Assembly (NCBI GenBank): GCA_002378005.1
Contig: DFQY01000018.1
Span: 1 to 50,685 of the forward strand
Source: Flavobacteriales bacterium UBA3477
GTDB lineage: Bacteria; Bacteroidota; Bacteroidia; Flavobacteriales; Schleiferiaceae
Length of the DNA: 50,685 bases
Reading direction: 5' to 3'
Shown: positions 43,490 to 50,685 of the stretch, piece after piece
Layout: each line of letters opens with the position of its first letter
Numbering within the stretch: the first letter of the stretch is position 1
Position numbers and translations under genes: made by a program
Notes under the pieces: generated by a model
Database searches by the model: none
Told to the model about the DNA's origin: nothing
The model's input: the letters and a program-made list of their open reading frames with translations, nothing else

Positions 43490-44104
43490 CTATTTCACGC
43501 TGAAATAAAAGACCCGCTTTCCTTCTAAATAAAGTTCCAATAAATCGTTGCGCTTTACCTGGCCAACACCGGCGGGTGTTCCGGTAAAAATGAGATCCCC
43601 GGTTTTCAGTGTAAAATACTTCGAAACGTGGCTAATAATCTCGTTCACAGGGAATAGCATCATGGCTGTATTGCCTTGTTGGACGGTATTGCCATTGATT
43701 TCTAGGTGGAAGTGGATGTTTTGAATATCCTTGCCCAAGGATTCCAAGGAGAAAAATTTAGACACTGCAGCAGAGCCATCAAAGGCTTTGGCTTTTTCCC
43801 ACGGCAATCCTTTCTCTTTACACTTTGCTTGCACATCGCGCGCGGTAAAATCAATGCCAAGCCCCACTTCTGTGTAGTACTTATGAGCAAATCTTGGCTC
43901 AATATGTTTGCCAAGGCGATTGATTTTAATGACCAATTCTACTTCGTGATGAACCTCATTGCTGTGCTCAGGAATGAAAAACGGATGCTTTTTCAAGAGC
44001 AACGCCGTTTCCGGTTTGAGAAACACTACCGGCTCCTCAGGAATGGGGTTATTCAATTCTTCCGCGTGCTTCGCGTAGTTGCGTCCGATGCAAATGATTT
44101 TCAT
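43490..44104 (-). CDS. Fumarylacetoacetate hydrolase (FAH) family protein
   Basis: 204 residues, the size of the short FAHD1-like members. IICIGRNYAKHAEELNN opens the domain; HHEVELVIKI carries metal-binding acids, followed by GLGIDFTARDVQ and LIFTGTPAGVG. Members hydrolyse acylpyruvates or decarboxylate oxaloacetate using Mg2+. The substrate cannot be fixed from sequence. The gene is 5 nt downstream of the exonuclease gene, so they are co-transcribed. Confidence 0.88.
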   Translation of the reverse strand: MKIICIGRNYAKHAEELNNPIPEEPVVFLKPETALLLKKHPFFIPEHSNEVHHEVELVIKINRLGKHIEPRFAHKYYTEVGLGIDFTARDVQAKCKEKGLPWEKAKAFDGSAAVSKFFSLESLGKDIQNIHFHLEINGNTVQQGNTAMMLFPVNEIISHVSKYFTLKTGDLIFTGTPAGVGQVKRNDLLELYLEGKRVFYFSVK

Positions 44105-44109
44105 AATTC

Positions 44110-44883
44110 TTAGGCGCCTTTATTGAAAGATTTTAATCTGATTTTAGTCAATACTTGCTTGGTATACAAAGGAAAATCCGCGTTTTGAATCCAGCTGTAA
44201 TAGCCTGGATTCTCCTGGAGTACGCTTTCGACGGTCTGTCCGCGGTATTTGCCAAAGGTGAAGATTTCTTGGCCTTGTCCATTGTAGGCGATGAAGCCCG
44301 CGAAATCCGCTACTTTCTGACGGTTGGAGAATTCGGCCAAAAAGCTCATGTCGTTTTCCAACTCTTCATAGCGATCCAACTGCGATTTTAAAACCTCATA
44401 GGTAGCTAGTACATCCGCCTCTGCACTGTGGGCATCATCGAGTGATTTGCTACAGTAGAATTTATACGCTGCCGTTAGGGTTCGCTGCTCCATACGATGG
44501 AAGATATTCTGGACATCCACTGCACGGCGTTTGCTCATGTCGAACTCTATACCGGCACGCAGGAACTCCTCTGCAAGCAGGGGAATATCAAATTTGTTGC
44601 TGTTGTATCCGGCGAGATCGCTGTCTTGGATCAGCCCGTTCACTTCGGTAGCAAGGTTAGCAAAGGTGGGCTTTTCTGCTACGTCGGCATCATAAATGCC
44701 ATGGACAGCTGAAGCGCCTGCGGGAATAGGTATGGTAGGATTGACACGCCAGGTGTGGGTTTCTTCTTTGCCGTCCGGGTGTACCTTGTGCACGCAAATT
44801 TCGACGATGCGGTCGTTCGTGACATTTACGCCGGTAGTTTCAAGGTCGAAAAAGCAAATGGGGCGGGTCAGTTGTAAATCCAT
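44110..44883 (-). CDS. DEDDh 3'-5' exonuclease (DnaQ/RNase T superfamily)
   Basis: 257 residues. The DEDDh residues are seen in FDLETTG (Asp, Glu), YNSNKFDIPLL (Asp) and HSAEAD (His and Asp, HxxxxD). The C-terminal ~60 residues (FGKYRGQTVESVLQENPGYYSWIQNADFP, here split for length as FGKYRGQTV and YYSWIQNADFP) match the small domain found after some exonucleases of this group. It resembles the epsilon-like proofreading or ExoX-type enzymes. No polymerase III alpha gene is nearby. Cytoplasmic. Confidence 0.88.
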   Translation of the reverse strand: MDLQLTRPICFFDLETTGVNVTNDRIVEICVHKVHPDGKEETHTWRVNPTIPIPAGASAVHGIYDADVAEKPTFANLATEVNGLIQDSDLAGYNSNKFDIPLLAEEFLRAGIEFDMSKRRAVDVQNIFHRMEQRTLTAAYKFYCSKSLDDAHSAEADVLATYEVLKSQLDRYEELENDMSFLAEFSNRQKVADFAGFIAYNGQGQEIFTFGKYRGQTVESVLQENPGYYSWIQNADFPLYTKQVLTKIRLKSFNKGA

Positions 44884-44900
44884 GGTTTGGGTGATGTGTA

Positions 44901-44934
44901 ATTAAAAAGCCACCCTAATTGGGCGGCTTTTAAA
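44901..44934 (-). terminator. Terminator after the E2 gene
   Basis: AAAAGCCGCCC-AATTA-GGGTGGCTTTT on the minus strand: 11-bp stem containing one G-U wobble (an A-C mismatch on the plus strand), followed by TAATTA. This favours the minus strand. Confidence 0.72.
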
Positions 44935-44960
44935 GATAATTCAAATATCAGAAAATCGTT

Positions 44961-46319
44961 CTAGATCTCGCGGTTTAAATCCCAAGCTTCGAGGTATTCC
45001 GCTACTCGTTTTACGAACATGCCGCCCAGCGCGCCATCTACTACGCGGTGGTCATAACTATGACTTAGGAACATTTTGTGTCGGATACCAATCAAATCAC
45101 CTTCCGGCGTTTCAATTACTGCGGGTTTTTTCACAATCGCACCGGCGGCCATGATGGCTACTTGTGGCTGATTGATAATAGGCGTACCGAGCACATTGCC
45201 GAAGGTACCTACGTTTGTTAGTGTATAGGTGCCGCCAGAGATTTCATCAGGCTTCAGTGCATTATTTCGCGCTCTATTGGCCAAATCATTCACCGCCTTG
45301 GTCAAGCCTAATAGTGAAAGTTGGTTTGCATTCTTCACCACAGGCACGATTAAGTTACCCGATGGAAGGGCTGCGGCCATACCCACGTTGATGTGCGAAT
45401 GCTTGATGATTTTGGTGCCGTCTACGCTCACGTTGATCATCGGGAAGTCTTGGATGGCCTTGACGATGGCCTCCATGATGATCGGCGTGAAGGTGATTTT
45501 CTCACCGTGCTTTTGCTGGAAGGCATTCTTCACTTTGTTTCTCCATTGCACTACTCGGGTCATATCTGCTTCCACGAAGCTGGTCACGTGTGGAGAGGTA
45601 TGTACTGAATTTACCATGTGGTCCGCAATGAGCTTGCGCATGCGGTCCATCTCAATAATTTCAGCACCTGGCGTTGGAGTAATGCTTGGAGCTGAAGTGG
45701 CGGCAGGTGCAGCTGGTGCCGGCGCTGCTGACGCTGGCGCGGCGGGTGCCGGGGCAGCGGCAGGAGCTTGGGCGCTTTGAGCACGACCACCTTCAATGTA
45801 GGTGAGTAAATCAGTTTTAGTCACACGGCCGTCCTTGCCTGAGCCGGCAATGGCATCAAGCTCAGCTTGAGAAATGCCTTCTTCCTTGGCCATAGAACGC
45901 ACTAAAGGAGAATAGAATCTTCCGTTAGAGTTTTTGGCGATAGGGGCATTACTTGCGGCTTGTGCCACGGTGGCCGCAGCTGCGGCGATAGAAGTTTCGA
46001 TTTCTTGTGCAGCAGCCTGTGGTGCAGGTGCAGTGGTCTCTACAGGTGTGACTGCTGGTGCAGGAGCATCTCCTGCAGCCTCGGTTTCAATGATGGCGAT
46101 AGGTGCGCCGACGGCGGCTACATCATTTACTTGGGCAAGGATTTTTACAATGGTGCCGCTTACAGGGGAAGGGACTTCGCTGTCCACCTTGTCAGTGGCA
46201 ACTTCTACGACACTTTCTTCTGCGTCGATGGTATCTCCTTCGTTCTTCAGCCAGTTGGTAATGGTGGCTTCGGCAACACTTTCTCCCATTTTGGGAAGGA
46301 TCAATTCAAACTGAGCCAT
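44961..46319 (-). CDS. 2-oxo acid dehydrogenase dihydrolipoamide acyltransferase (E2)
   Basis: 452 residues. The lipoyl domain (2-77) has the lipoyl lysine K44 in EVATDKVDSEVP; an Ala/Pro-rich linker follows; the E3/E1-binding domain is at ~135-172 (FYSPLVRSMAKEEGISQAEL); a second Ala/Pro linker follows; the catalytic domain is at ~225-452 with SHSYDHRVVDGALGG (catalytic His). The FELILPKMGESVAEATI start and the general sequence resemble branched-chain or 2-oxoglutarate-type E2 of Bacteroidota. The E1 genes are not adjacent, so the substrate is open. Confidence 0.92.
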   Translation of the reverse strand: MAQFELILPKMGESVAEATITNWLKNEGDTIDAEESVVEVATDKVDSEVPSPVSGTIVKILAQVNDVAAVGAPIAIIETEAAGDAPAPAVTPVETTAPAPQAAAQEIETSIAAAAATVAQAASNAPIAKNSNGRFYSPLVRSMAKEEGISQAELDAIAGSGKDGRVTKTDLLTYIEGGRAQSAQAPAAAPAPAAPASAAPAPAAPAATSAPSITPTPGAEIIEMDRMRKLIADHMVNSVHTSPHVTSFVEADMTRVVQWRNKVKNAFQQKHGEKITFTPIIMEAIVKAIQDFPMINVSVDGTKIIKHSHINVGMAAALPSGNLIVPVVKNANQLSLLGLTKAVNDLANRARNNALKPDEISGGTYTLTNVGTFGNVLGTPIINQPQVAIMAAGAIVKKPAVIETPEGDLIGIRHKMFLSHSYDHRVVDGALGGMFVKRVAEYLEAWDLNREI

Positions 46320-46379
46320 TGAATTTGGATTTTTCTAATGCCCGAATTTACGGCAAAATCTTCCGAATACAGCGACCAA

Positions 46380-48320
46380 TTATTTTTTGCTCAGCTTCCA
46401 CAACTGCTTCCAATCCCCACCAACAGTAGCTTCTCTTGCATAGTTGATAACTAAAGCTTTTGCGCTTTGTGGAACATCTAAATTTTCGGGAATTCCAGTG
46501 CGGATATCAAAAATTGGTGCCAGCATCGTAGGGACGTTAAATTCTTGTGCATCAGCGGGACTATATCCCACTAACGTATGTCGGCCTGTGAGGAGCGGGA
46601 GGAATTGGCCCAAAATCTTCATCCATAATTTGCCTCTGCCTGCCCCGAAAAGGAGTGCAGCGCTCAGCGGTAAGGTGGCTAACATCAGCAAGGGGAGGAG
46701 GATATCTAGGCTGCGTTTCTGGCGCACATAGACTGGATTTGCCGTTTGGAATACTGAACTGCCGTAAGCTTCACCTTGTGTTAGGCTACTGTTGGAACCG
46801 AGGATGAAATTGCCGTGCGCTAGGAAGGTTTTTATGGCGCATTTGTGGCCAAGGGTTTCCATGATTTGCATCAATTGTCCATGGCTCAATGCTGCGCTAT
46901 CGATGACACATTCATTGATTTGGTACAAATCGACTAAGCCCATGATCTGCTCCGGCGCACCCTTTGTATCGTCGTGATGAATAAATACCGAAGGCGAGAT
47001 ATTTCGCTCGGCCAATAGTTGTTCTAGGTCCAATTTTCTTTGCCCCCCACCTACAAACAGTAAGCGAGGTCGACGCAAGGGTTTGGCGAAGAATTCGCGC
47101 TTGGTCAGCCATTCCAATAGGGTGCGCCATGCCAGTACAGCTACCGTTCCACCGGTCGCGCCTAAAACTAACAGCGCCCGAGAAAAACGCAGGTCTTCGG
47201 GCAATAACCCGTAGCCAAATCCCAACAAGAGTGTTGCGGCAATCATGCTCCGTACGACCCCGGCGGGGCGTGCATGCTTGCTGTAGGTGCCGCTGAACCA
47301 TAAGCCTAGAATCCAGACCAGCACATAGCTTCCTTGGACATAGTAGGTGTAGGTATCCGGGTAGGAGCCGCCGTTGATGAACCTGTGGTTGGACTCCCAA
47401 TAACTTTTCAATTGTTCGAGGACAACAGCGAGTACCGCCGCATCAATTAAGGGTGCTGCTGCACTGCGGCCTAATCTTGCGAGGATGGCGAGGCCGGCGC
47501 GGAGGTAAATGCCGGAGTAGATTAATAAGGTGTAGGCGAGGGCAGAGCCACCGCTGAACTGTTTGCGTGAGAACAAGACCATGGCTTGGTAGAACATGCG
47601 CACGTAGTTGAGGCTGCCGCGTTTGGTGCTCTCACCTTTGTAATGGATGATCTGACTCTCGGCTAGGTAATGGTTTTGACGCCCAGTTTTTAAGAGTTCG
47701 TAGCTGAGGTCGATATCTTCCCCATACATGAAATATTGGGGGTCAAACCCGCCCACCTGGCGTAAAAGATCCGTAGGGATCATCATGTAACAGCCGACCA
47801 ATATGTCGACCTTGTGGTTCGAATCTGGATTGAGGTGGCCCAAGTGGTAGCGAGAGAACAGGGGGGATCGTGGGAAAAGTCTAGAGAGGCCTGAGATTTT
47901 GAAGAAGGCCGTCATCGGGGTAGGGAGGCCGCGCTTGCTTTCAGGAAGGAATTGGCCCGAACCATCAATCCCCTTAATACCTAAACCGCCCACTTCGGGA
48001 TGCGCCTTCAAATAATTCAGCGAAACCTCCAGTGTATCCTCCCGAAGGACCGTATCAGGGTTGAGGATGAGGGTATAGGCGCCTTTTGCTTGTTCAAATC
48101 CTTGGTTATTGGCCTTGCCGAAGCCCACATTTTTAGCGTTGTCGGTCCAACGAACTTTGGGGAACAGTTTGAGGATCATGTCCTTGCCGGAATCCGAGCT
48201 TGCATTATCGATAACGATGACCTCATAACTATACTGCGTTTGGCTGCGGTAAATGCTGTCCAAACATTGGGTCAAGAAGGCCTTGACATTGTAATTGATA
48301 ATGACAATACTGAGGTCCAC
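46380..48320 (-). CDS. GT2 glycosyltransferase fused to a degenerate polyprenyl-phosphate sugar-phosphotransferase-like module
   Basis: 646 residues. Residues 1-~250 are a GT-A glycosyltransferase 2 domain of rhamnosyltransferase type (IVIINYNVKAFLTQCL, IDNASSDSG, NVGFGKANNQG, LNPDT, MYGEDIDLSYE). Residues ~255-400 hold several membrane helices. Residues ~415-535 look like the Rossmann-like CoA_binding_3 domain of WcaJ-type enzymes (RLLFVGGGQRKLDL). Residues ~540-646 resemble the bacterial sugar-transferase domain (KRSLDILLPLLML, LTGRHTLVGYSP, NYAREATVGGDWKQLW), but the catalytic Asp-Glu and metal-site motifs are absent. Predicted role: lipid-linked surface polysaccharide assembly at the inner membrane. 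The start is GTG at 48320, sharing one base with the recR stop (TAGTG). Confidence 0.85.
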   Translation of the reverse strand: MDLSIVIINYNVKAFLTQCLDSIYRSQTQYSYEVIVIDNASSDSGKDMILKLFPKVRWTDNAKNVGFGKANNQGFEQAKGAYTLILNPDTVLREDTLEVSLNYLKAHPEVGGLGIKGIDGSGQFLPESKRGLPTPMTAFFKISGLSRLFPRSPLFSRYHLGHLNPDSNHKVDILVGCYMMIPTDLLRQVGGFDPQYFMYGEDIDLSYELLKTGRQNHYLAESQIIHYKGESTKRGSLNYVRMFYQAMVLFSRKQFSGGSALAYTLLIYSGIYLRAGLAILARLGRSAAAPLIDAAVLAVVLEQLKSYWESNHRFINGGSYPDTYTYYVQGSYVLVWILGLWFSGTYSKHARPAGVVRSMIAATLLLGFGYGLLPEDLRFSRALLVLGATGGTVAVLAWRTLLEWLTKREFFAKPLRRPRLLFVGGGQRKLDLEQLLAERNISPSVFIHHDDTKGAPEQIMGLVDLYQINECVIDSAALSHGQLMQIMETLGHKCAIKTFLAHGNFILGSNSSLTQGEAYGSSVFQTANPVYVRQKRSLDILLPLLMLATLPLSAALLFGAGRGKLWMKILGQFLPLLTGRHTLVGYSPADAQEFNVPTMLAPIFDIRTGIPENLDVPQSAKALVINYAREATVGGDWKQLWKLSKK

Positions 48321-48937
48321 TACTTCGGAAGGCTTTGTTCGTAGGGAATGCGGTGCTGTATGCTGCGCCCGAGGGTCACTTCATCTGCAAATTCTAATTC
48401 GTCTCCGACGGCAATGCCTCGGGCAATGGTGGTGAGTCGGACATCTAGGTCCTTGACCTTTCGATAGAGGTAGAAATTTGTCGTGTCTCCTTCCATGGTG
48501 GTGTTCAGCGCGAAGATGAGCTCGTTCACTTCCCCAGATCTCAAGCGTTTGAGCAGGGAATCTATGGTCAGGTCGCCAGGGCCTATGCCGTCCATTGGGG
48601 AGATCAATCCGCCAAGCACATGGTATTTACCCTGATAGCCGCCTGTGTTTTCAATAGCCATCACATCGCGTATATCTTCAACGACACAAACGGTCGTTTC
48701 GTCTCTTTTCGGTGACGCACATATGCTACATTCCTCGGTATCGGAGATGGTGTGACAGGTCGAACAGAATGTGGTATTGTCTCGAAGATCGAGTAATCGC
48801 TCGGCCAATCGGTGTGTTTGGTCGGCCGGCCGGCGCAACAGGTGCAGGGCCAAACGAAGGGCAGTCTTCTTACCGATGCCGGGAAGACGGCTGATTTCCT
48901 CTACGGCTGCTTCTATTTTTCGAGACGAGAAATTCAT
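48320..48937 (-). CDS. recR: Recombination mediator protein RecR
   Basis: 205 residues. N-terminal helix-hairpin-helix (ISRLPGIGKKTALRLALHLL), zinc finger C-x2-C-x8-C-x2-C (CSTCHTISDTEECSIC), then the Toprim domain (CVVEDIRDVMAIENTGGYQG and GDELEFADEVTLGRSI). It loads RecA on SSB-coated DNA with RecO/RecF. The -7 element at 48952-48945 is 7 nt upstream of the ATG. Co-transcribed with the glycosyltransferase gene. Confidence 0.95.
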   Translation of the reverse strand: MNFSSRKIEAAVEEISRLPGIGKKTALRLALHLLRRPADQTHRLAERLLDLRDNTTFCSTCHTISDTEECSICASPKRDETTVCVVEDIRDVMAIENTGGYQGKYHVLGGLISPMDGIGPGDLTIDSLLKRLRSGEVNELIFALNTTMEGDTTNFYLYRKVKDLDVRLTTIARGIAVGDELEFADEVTLGRSIQHRIPYEQSLPK

Positions 48938-48944
48938 GTGCTTT

Positions 48945-48952
48945 CAAAAGTA
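48945..48952 (-). promoter_or_regulatory. -7 element TACTTTTG upstream of recR
   Basis: Exact TAnnTTTG on the minus strand, 7 nt before the ATG; implies a near-leaderless mRNA. The divergent symporter gene has an imperfect element (CATATTTG, 48963-48970) 5 nt before its ATG. Confidence 0.45.
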
Positions 48953-48975
48953 AGGGATTGCGCATATTTGTGAAC

Positions 48976-50400
48976 ATGAACTACACGCTCTTTTTAACCC
49001 TTTTGTTGGTATATGTCGGTGTTTTGGTCCTTGTGGGCCAATTCACTGCTGGCTCCGGCTCGAACCAAACCTTTTTTACGGCGAACCGAAATGCGAATTG
49101 GCTCTTGGTCAGTTTTGGCATGATCGGCGCTTCCTTATCGGGGGTCACTTTCATCAGCGTCCCAGGCTGGACCGCGAATTCCGGCTGGACCTATATGCTC
49201 ATGGTCCAGGGCTACCTCATTGGCTATGCCATCATCGCGTTCGTGCTGCTGCCGGTCTATTACCGCTACAAAGTGATCAGTATTTATTCCTATCTGGGAC
49301 ACAAATTAGGCAAACAGAGTTACCAAACCGGATCCGCATTTTTTCTACTTTCCCGCATCATAGGTGCCTCTGCGCGTCTGTACATAGTAACGATGATTGT
49401 ACAAATCACCATCTGCGAGGCTTTCAACATACCATTCCTGGTGACCGCAATGATCGTCCTTGCACTCATCGCAGTATATAGTGCCAGCGGGGGAATTGCG
49501 ACCATCGTCATCACCGATACGCTACAAACCACGTTGATGCTCGCTGCCACAGGGATGGCGCTGTATTTCGTAGGACGCGAGGTCCTGAGCGAAGGCCAGG
49601 GATTATGGTCTTATATTTCTTCGAGTGATCAATTCTATTTTGTCGAAGAAGGCACAGCTCGTGCCTGGTGGAAGCAAGTGTTGGGCGGGGCATCTATTGC
49701 CGTTGCCATGACCGGCCTTGACCAAGACATGATGCAGAAGAACCTTACCGTGCGTACCCTACGTGGGGCTCAGAAAAACATGATACTGTTGGGCATCACC
49801 TTAATTTTTGTCAATGCTCTTTTCTTAAGCCTTGGTGTGGTTCTATCTGATTATGCCGCCATGGCAGGCATCGCAGAAACGGGGGACAAGATGTTCGTCG
49901 CTGTAGCGACCAGCTCAGCCATGCCTCCTGTCCTCGGGGCCGTCTTCTTCCTCGGCCTACTCGCAGCGGCCTTCTCCAGTGCGGATAGCGCACTGGCCTC
50001 ACTTACCACCGCGTTTTGCGTAGACTTTTTAAGACTGGATGGCAAAGGATCGACAAAGATTCGCAACCAAGTCTATGTGGCCTTCATGGCCGTGATCCTC
50101 GCCGTCATGTTTGGGATTTACCAGCTGCAAGAAGAGACCATCATCTCCACGTTGTTCACGGCCGCAGGCTACACGTATGGGCCATTATTAGGATTGTTTG
50201 CCCTAGCATTAACAACGAACCGCACCATCTCACACTGGGGGGTATTGGCCATCGCCATCGCAGCACCATTGTTGTCCTACGGACTGAGCCTTTGGGCGCC
50301 CACGTTGGGCTATACCATTGGGTTCGAATTATTGCTCTACAACGGAGCGATAACGTACGTGGGCGCCTGGCTCATCAGCCAAGCACCCTCACGTAGTTAG
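48976..50400 (+). CDS. Sodium:solute symporter family protein
   Basis: 474 residues from the ATG at 48976 (MNYTLFLTLLLVYVG); an upstream in-frame TTG at 48958 is rejected as it overlaps the promoter zone. About 12-13 membrane helices. Family landmarks are FFTANRNANWLLVSFGMIGASLSGVTFISVPG split over the first 60-100 residues, and FFLGLLAAAFSSADSALASLTTAF, which includes the sodium-site serines. Substrate unknown (solute symporters of this branch take sugars, proline, pantothenate and others). Convergent and 4-nt overlapping with the T9SS gene fragment. Confidence 0.92.
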   Translation: MNYTLFLTLLLVYVGVLVLVGQFTAGSGSNQTFFTANRNANWLLVSFGMIGASLSGVTFISVPGWTANSGWTYMLMVQGYLIGYAIIAFVLLPVYYRYKVISIYSYLGHKLGKQSYQTGSAFFLLSRIIGASARLYIVTMIVQITICEAFNIPFLVTAMIVLALIAVYSASGGIATIVITDTLQTTLMLAATGMALYFVGREVLSEGQGLWSYISSSDQFYFVEEGTARAWWKQVLGGASIAVAMTGLDQDMMQKNLTVRTLRGAQKNMILLGITLIFVNALFLSLGVVLSDYAAMAGIAETGDKMFVAVATSSAMPPVLGAVFFLGLLAAAFSSADSALASLTTAFCVDFLRLDGKGSTKIRNQVYVAFMAVILAVMFGIYQLQEETIISTLFTAAGYTYGPLLGLFALALTTNRTISHWGVLAIAIAAPLLSYGLSLWAPTLGYTIGFELLLYNGAITYVGAWLISQAPSRS

Positions 50401-50685
50401 TGAATAATAGAAATTCTTTGTGTGCTGCGCAGCCCGTTGTTACTCACCTCGAGCAAATATGTACCGGCCGGCATTTGTTGGTAATCCAAGATGAGATCAC
50501 CATTAACCATTGGGTAGATGCTGCGAGATAGGGCAGCGCCGCTTAGGTCAAATAATTGGACCTGTACTGCACCTTCAACTTCACCCATATTGATCTGAAT
50601 CAAGCCATTCGACGGGTTTGGATATAGGGTCCAATTTGTTTGTTCGAAATCACCCAACCCAATATTGTTGTAGGTCGTGGTCGTT
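50397..50685 (-). CDS. C-terminal end of a T9SS-secreted protein (5' part outside window)
   Basis: The minus-strand frame is open from the window edge to the TAA at 50399-50397, giving the last ~95 residues. These contain WTLYPNPSNGLIQINM and MPAGTYLLEVSNNG, a type A T9SS C-terminal sorting domain. Upstream residues TTTTYNNIG look like the linker before it. Nothing can be said about the catalytic or binding part. Confidence 0.82.
   Translation of the reverse strand, partial: TTTTYNNIGLGDFEQTNWTLYPNPSNGLIQINMGEVEGAVQVQLFDLSGAALSRSIYPMVNGDLILDYQQMPAGTYLLEVSNNGLRSTQRISIIH

Noticed and set aside
48958..48975. TTG start of the sodium:solute symporter
   Set aside because: The ATG at 48976 begins directly at the first membrane helix; the TTG lies in the divergent promoter region.
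1..50685. CRISPR arrays, tRNA or rRNA genes, insertion sequences, prophage genes
   Set aside because: I looked for regular short repeats, cloverleaf patterns and transposase or integrase motifs and found none; gene gaps are all under 300 nt.

Overview
The window looks like an ordinary chromosomal stretch of a Bacteroidota bacterium, most likely order Flavobacteriales and perhaps near the Cryomorphaceae/Schleiferiaceae (the family is inference). The evidence is: three secreted proteins with type IX secretion (T9SS) C-terminal sorting tails; many exact TAnnTTTG -7 elements upstream of genes and few Shine-Dalgarno sequences; the Bacteroidota gene orders rpmB-rpmG-DUF4295-ftsY and zapA-structured RNA-rny; a long GAPDH with an N-terminal extension; and an ornithine aminotransferase with a Cys-rich insert. 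Most of the DNA is near 50 percent GC. I see no tRNA, rRNA, insertion sequence, prophage or CRISPR array.

Layout. 1-3.1 kb: an rlmD-like rRNA methyltransferase (cut by the window edge) and a secreted Omp28-like T9SS protein, both on the minus strand. 3.2-5.6 kb: rocD, a gutted acyltransferase-3 remnant, a thioredoxin-like protein and a small hypothetical. 5.6-10.1 kb (minus): M23 peptidase, a carboxypeptidase-regulatory-like domain protein and a TonB-dependent receptor in one tight operon. 10.2-12.6 kb: a small coiled-coil protein, zapA, a structured RNA that fits 6S RNA by position and fold, and rny. 12.7-18.5 kb: a DUF3575-like outer membrane protein whose last strand is frameshifted, a nucleoside phosphorylase, cinA, rpmB-rpmG-DUF4295, ftsY and rimO.

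18.6-27.4 kb is the most system-like region. It runs LysM protein (with a decayed MltD-type transglycosylase part), two different SGNH hydrolases and an MBOAT O-acyltransferase, with spacings of a few bases or overlapping stop/start codons, then a YCF48-like beta-propeller and a SulP-STAS transporter with an extra C-terminal domain. MBOAT plus SGNH pairs are the usual machinery for O-acylating extracytoplasmic glycans, and the LysM protein suggests peptidoglycan as the target. This is inference.

27.4-35.7 kb: miaE, gcvT, a small hypothetical, an Lrp/AsnC regulator, gap, an HtrA/Deg protease, dapF, a GNAT acetyltransferase and mltG. 35.7-50.7 kb: clpB, a 1591-residue T9SS surface protein whose interior is clearly AT-richer than its surroundings, an FAH-family hydrolase, a DEDDh exonuclease, a 2-oxoacid dehydrogenase E2, a GT2 glycosyltransferase fused to a degenerate phosphoglycosyltransferase-like module, recR, a sodium:solute symporter and the C-terminus of another T9SS protein.

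A theme of the window is gene decay by small events: an in-frame internal deletion (acyltransferase), loss of part of a catalytic domain (MltD-like protein), a one-base frameshift near a C-terminus (DUF3575-like) and a possible 3' gene remnant in front of miaE.
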